Source: an uncultured delta proteobacterium
GTDB lineage: Bacteria > Desulfobacterota > WTBG01 > CAIYCZ01 > CAIRTM01
NCBI GenBank assembly: GCA_903881505.1
Contig: CAIRTM010000008.1
Location: 1 to 55,878, forward strand
Direction: 5' to 3'
DNA length: 55,878 nt
Shown here: piece by piece, positions 55,429 through 55,878 of the stretch
Position numbering within the stretch: position 1 is the stretch's first letter
How the letters are laid out: every line of letters begins with the position of its first letter
Notes under the pieces: model-generated
Told to the model about the DNA's origin: nothing
Databases searched by the model: none
What the model saw: only the letters and a program-made list of their open reading frames with translations
Translations under genes and position numbers: made by a program

Positions 55429-55878
55429 GATAAAATATTTTCGTGAACAGCAGGGCAGGGGATAAAAAAAATATCCATAGAATAAATAGCATCTACAAAA
55501 ATTAAATTCTATTTTTTAATACAGAAACACTACCTTCATGGTCCCCAAAAGCCGACTGGTACATTAAAAAAATATATAAAAAATAGATTGGATTTGTACG
55601 CGATGTTCATTTTCGGCTTCAACACCAAAGCTTGAACCAGTCACAACCGTGGAGTCAGCGTTTACTGAAGACACAATTAAGTTCTGATCAAGATCAAACT
55701 GCCTCTGCATCAGATTCAGGAATGCAGGGAAAGCCTGTTGTGAAACCGCGGCTTGATTGCGCGGCCATGAATGCATACGTGTGCCCTAAACAGCAACAAT
55801 AATGTGATCGCGACATGGTAGCGTCTGAACACAGAAGGGGCATTGGTTACTGTTTGTATGCATTTGTTGTTAAAAGCA
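55429..55878. other. AT-rich region without a confident gene, at window end
   Basis: About 450 bases of AT-rich DNA with runs of A and T. One 70-codon reverse-strand frame (55564-55776) has no ribosome site and no family resemblance. It could be a leader or end of a gene beyond the window. Confidence 0.4.

Noticed and set aside
55564-55776. 70-codon reverse-strand frame at the end of the window
   Set aside because: No ribosome site, a stop codon just upstream, AT-rich and no family resemblance.

Overview
The window reads as ordinary, gene-dense chromosome of a Gram-negative bacterium, most likely a deltaproteobacterium in the broad sense (Desulfobacterota/Myxococcota relatives), probably an anaerobe. 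This is inferred from gene content and order. The pointers are: thrS-infC-rpmI-rplT-pheS-pheT-ihfA-merR in one run; secA next to argJ; a CBS/DHH/nucleotidyltransferase giant beside an M50 protease, scpA, scpB and rluB; an acetyl-CoA hydrolase fused to a GNAT domain beside an ADP-forming acetyl-CoA synthetase; an MglA-type GTPase with a DUF4388 protein; and two sigma-54 activators. I see no prophage, insertion sequence or CRISPR array. The species cannot be named from this sequence.

Layout. 1-4.7 kb: end of an AmpG-like transporter, a PleD-type diguanylate cyclase, a SagB-type nitroreductase, an SLC13/RCK anion permease and a small Cys/His-rich protein. 5.1-6.4 kb: mtaB (tRNA methylthiotransferase). 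6.5-12.5 kb: a sigma-54 activator divergent from a complete sulfate ABC importer (sbp-cysT-cysW-cysA), with a good -24/-12 promoter between them. 12.5-20 kb: a ferritin-like/rubredoxin protein with a degenerate metal site, then a three-gene acetyl-CoA/acetate unit (CoA hydrolase-GNAT, ADP-forming acetyl-CoA synthetase, BioD-like P-loop/DRTGG protein) divergent from a second sigma-54 activator, with a perfect 14-bp inverted repeat in the shared promoter region.

20.8-27.5 kb: xerD-type recombinase, CBS/DHH/tRNA nucleotidyltransferase, site-2 protease, scpA, scpB and rluB (housekeeping of chromosome, tRNA and rRNA). 27.5-31.7 kb, reverse strand: rlmD-type rRNA methyltransferase, AmmeMemoRadiSam radical SAM enzyme, a lone receiver and an HtrA protease. 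32-33.8 kb: umuDC. 33.9-40 kb, reverse strand: lipoprotein, trpF, secA (with a Cys-rich insertion), argJ, methyltransferase. 40.2-45.7 kb: a four-gene unit of TPR protein, MglA GTPase with a long tail, membrane TPR/zinc protein and DUF4388 protein. 45.7-55.4 kb, reverse strand: tRNA-Val, thrS, infC (ATA start), rpmI, rplT, pheS, pheT, ihfA, a MerR-type regulator, a small acidic protein, and a helical protein with a C-terminal HPr domain.

The parts most worth attention are the two sigma-54 switch regions (sulfate uptake and acetyl-CoA metabolism), the MglA/TPR/DUF4388 unit, the orphan HPr fusion, and the SecA cysteine insertion. No single locus is clearly a wholly new system; the MglA unit and the acetyl-CoA unit are the best candidates for undescribed biology.
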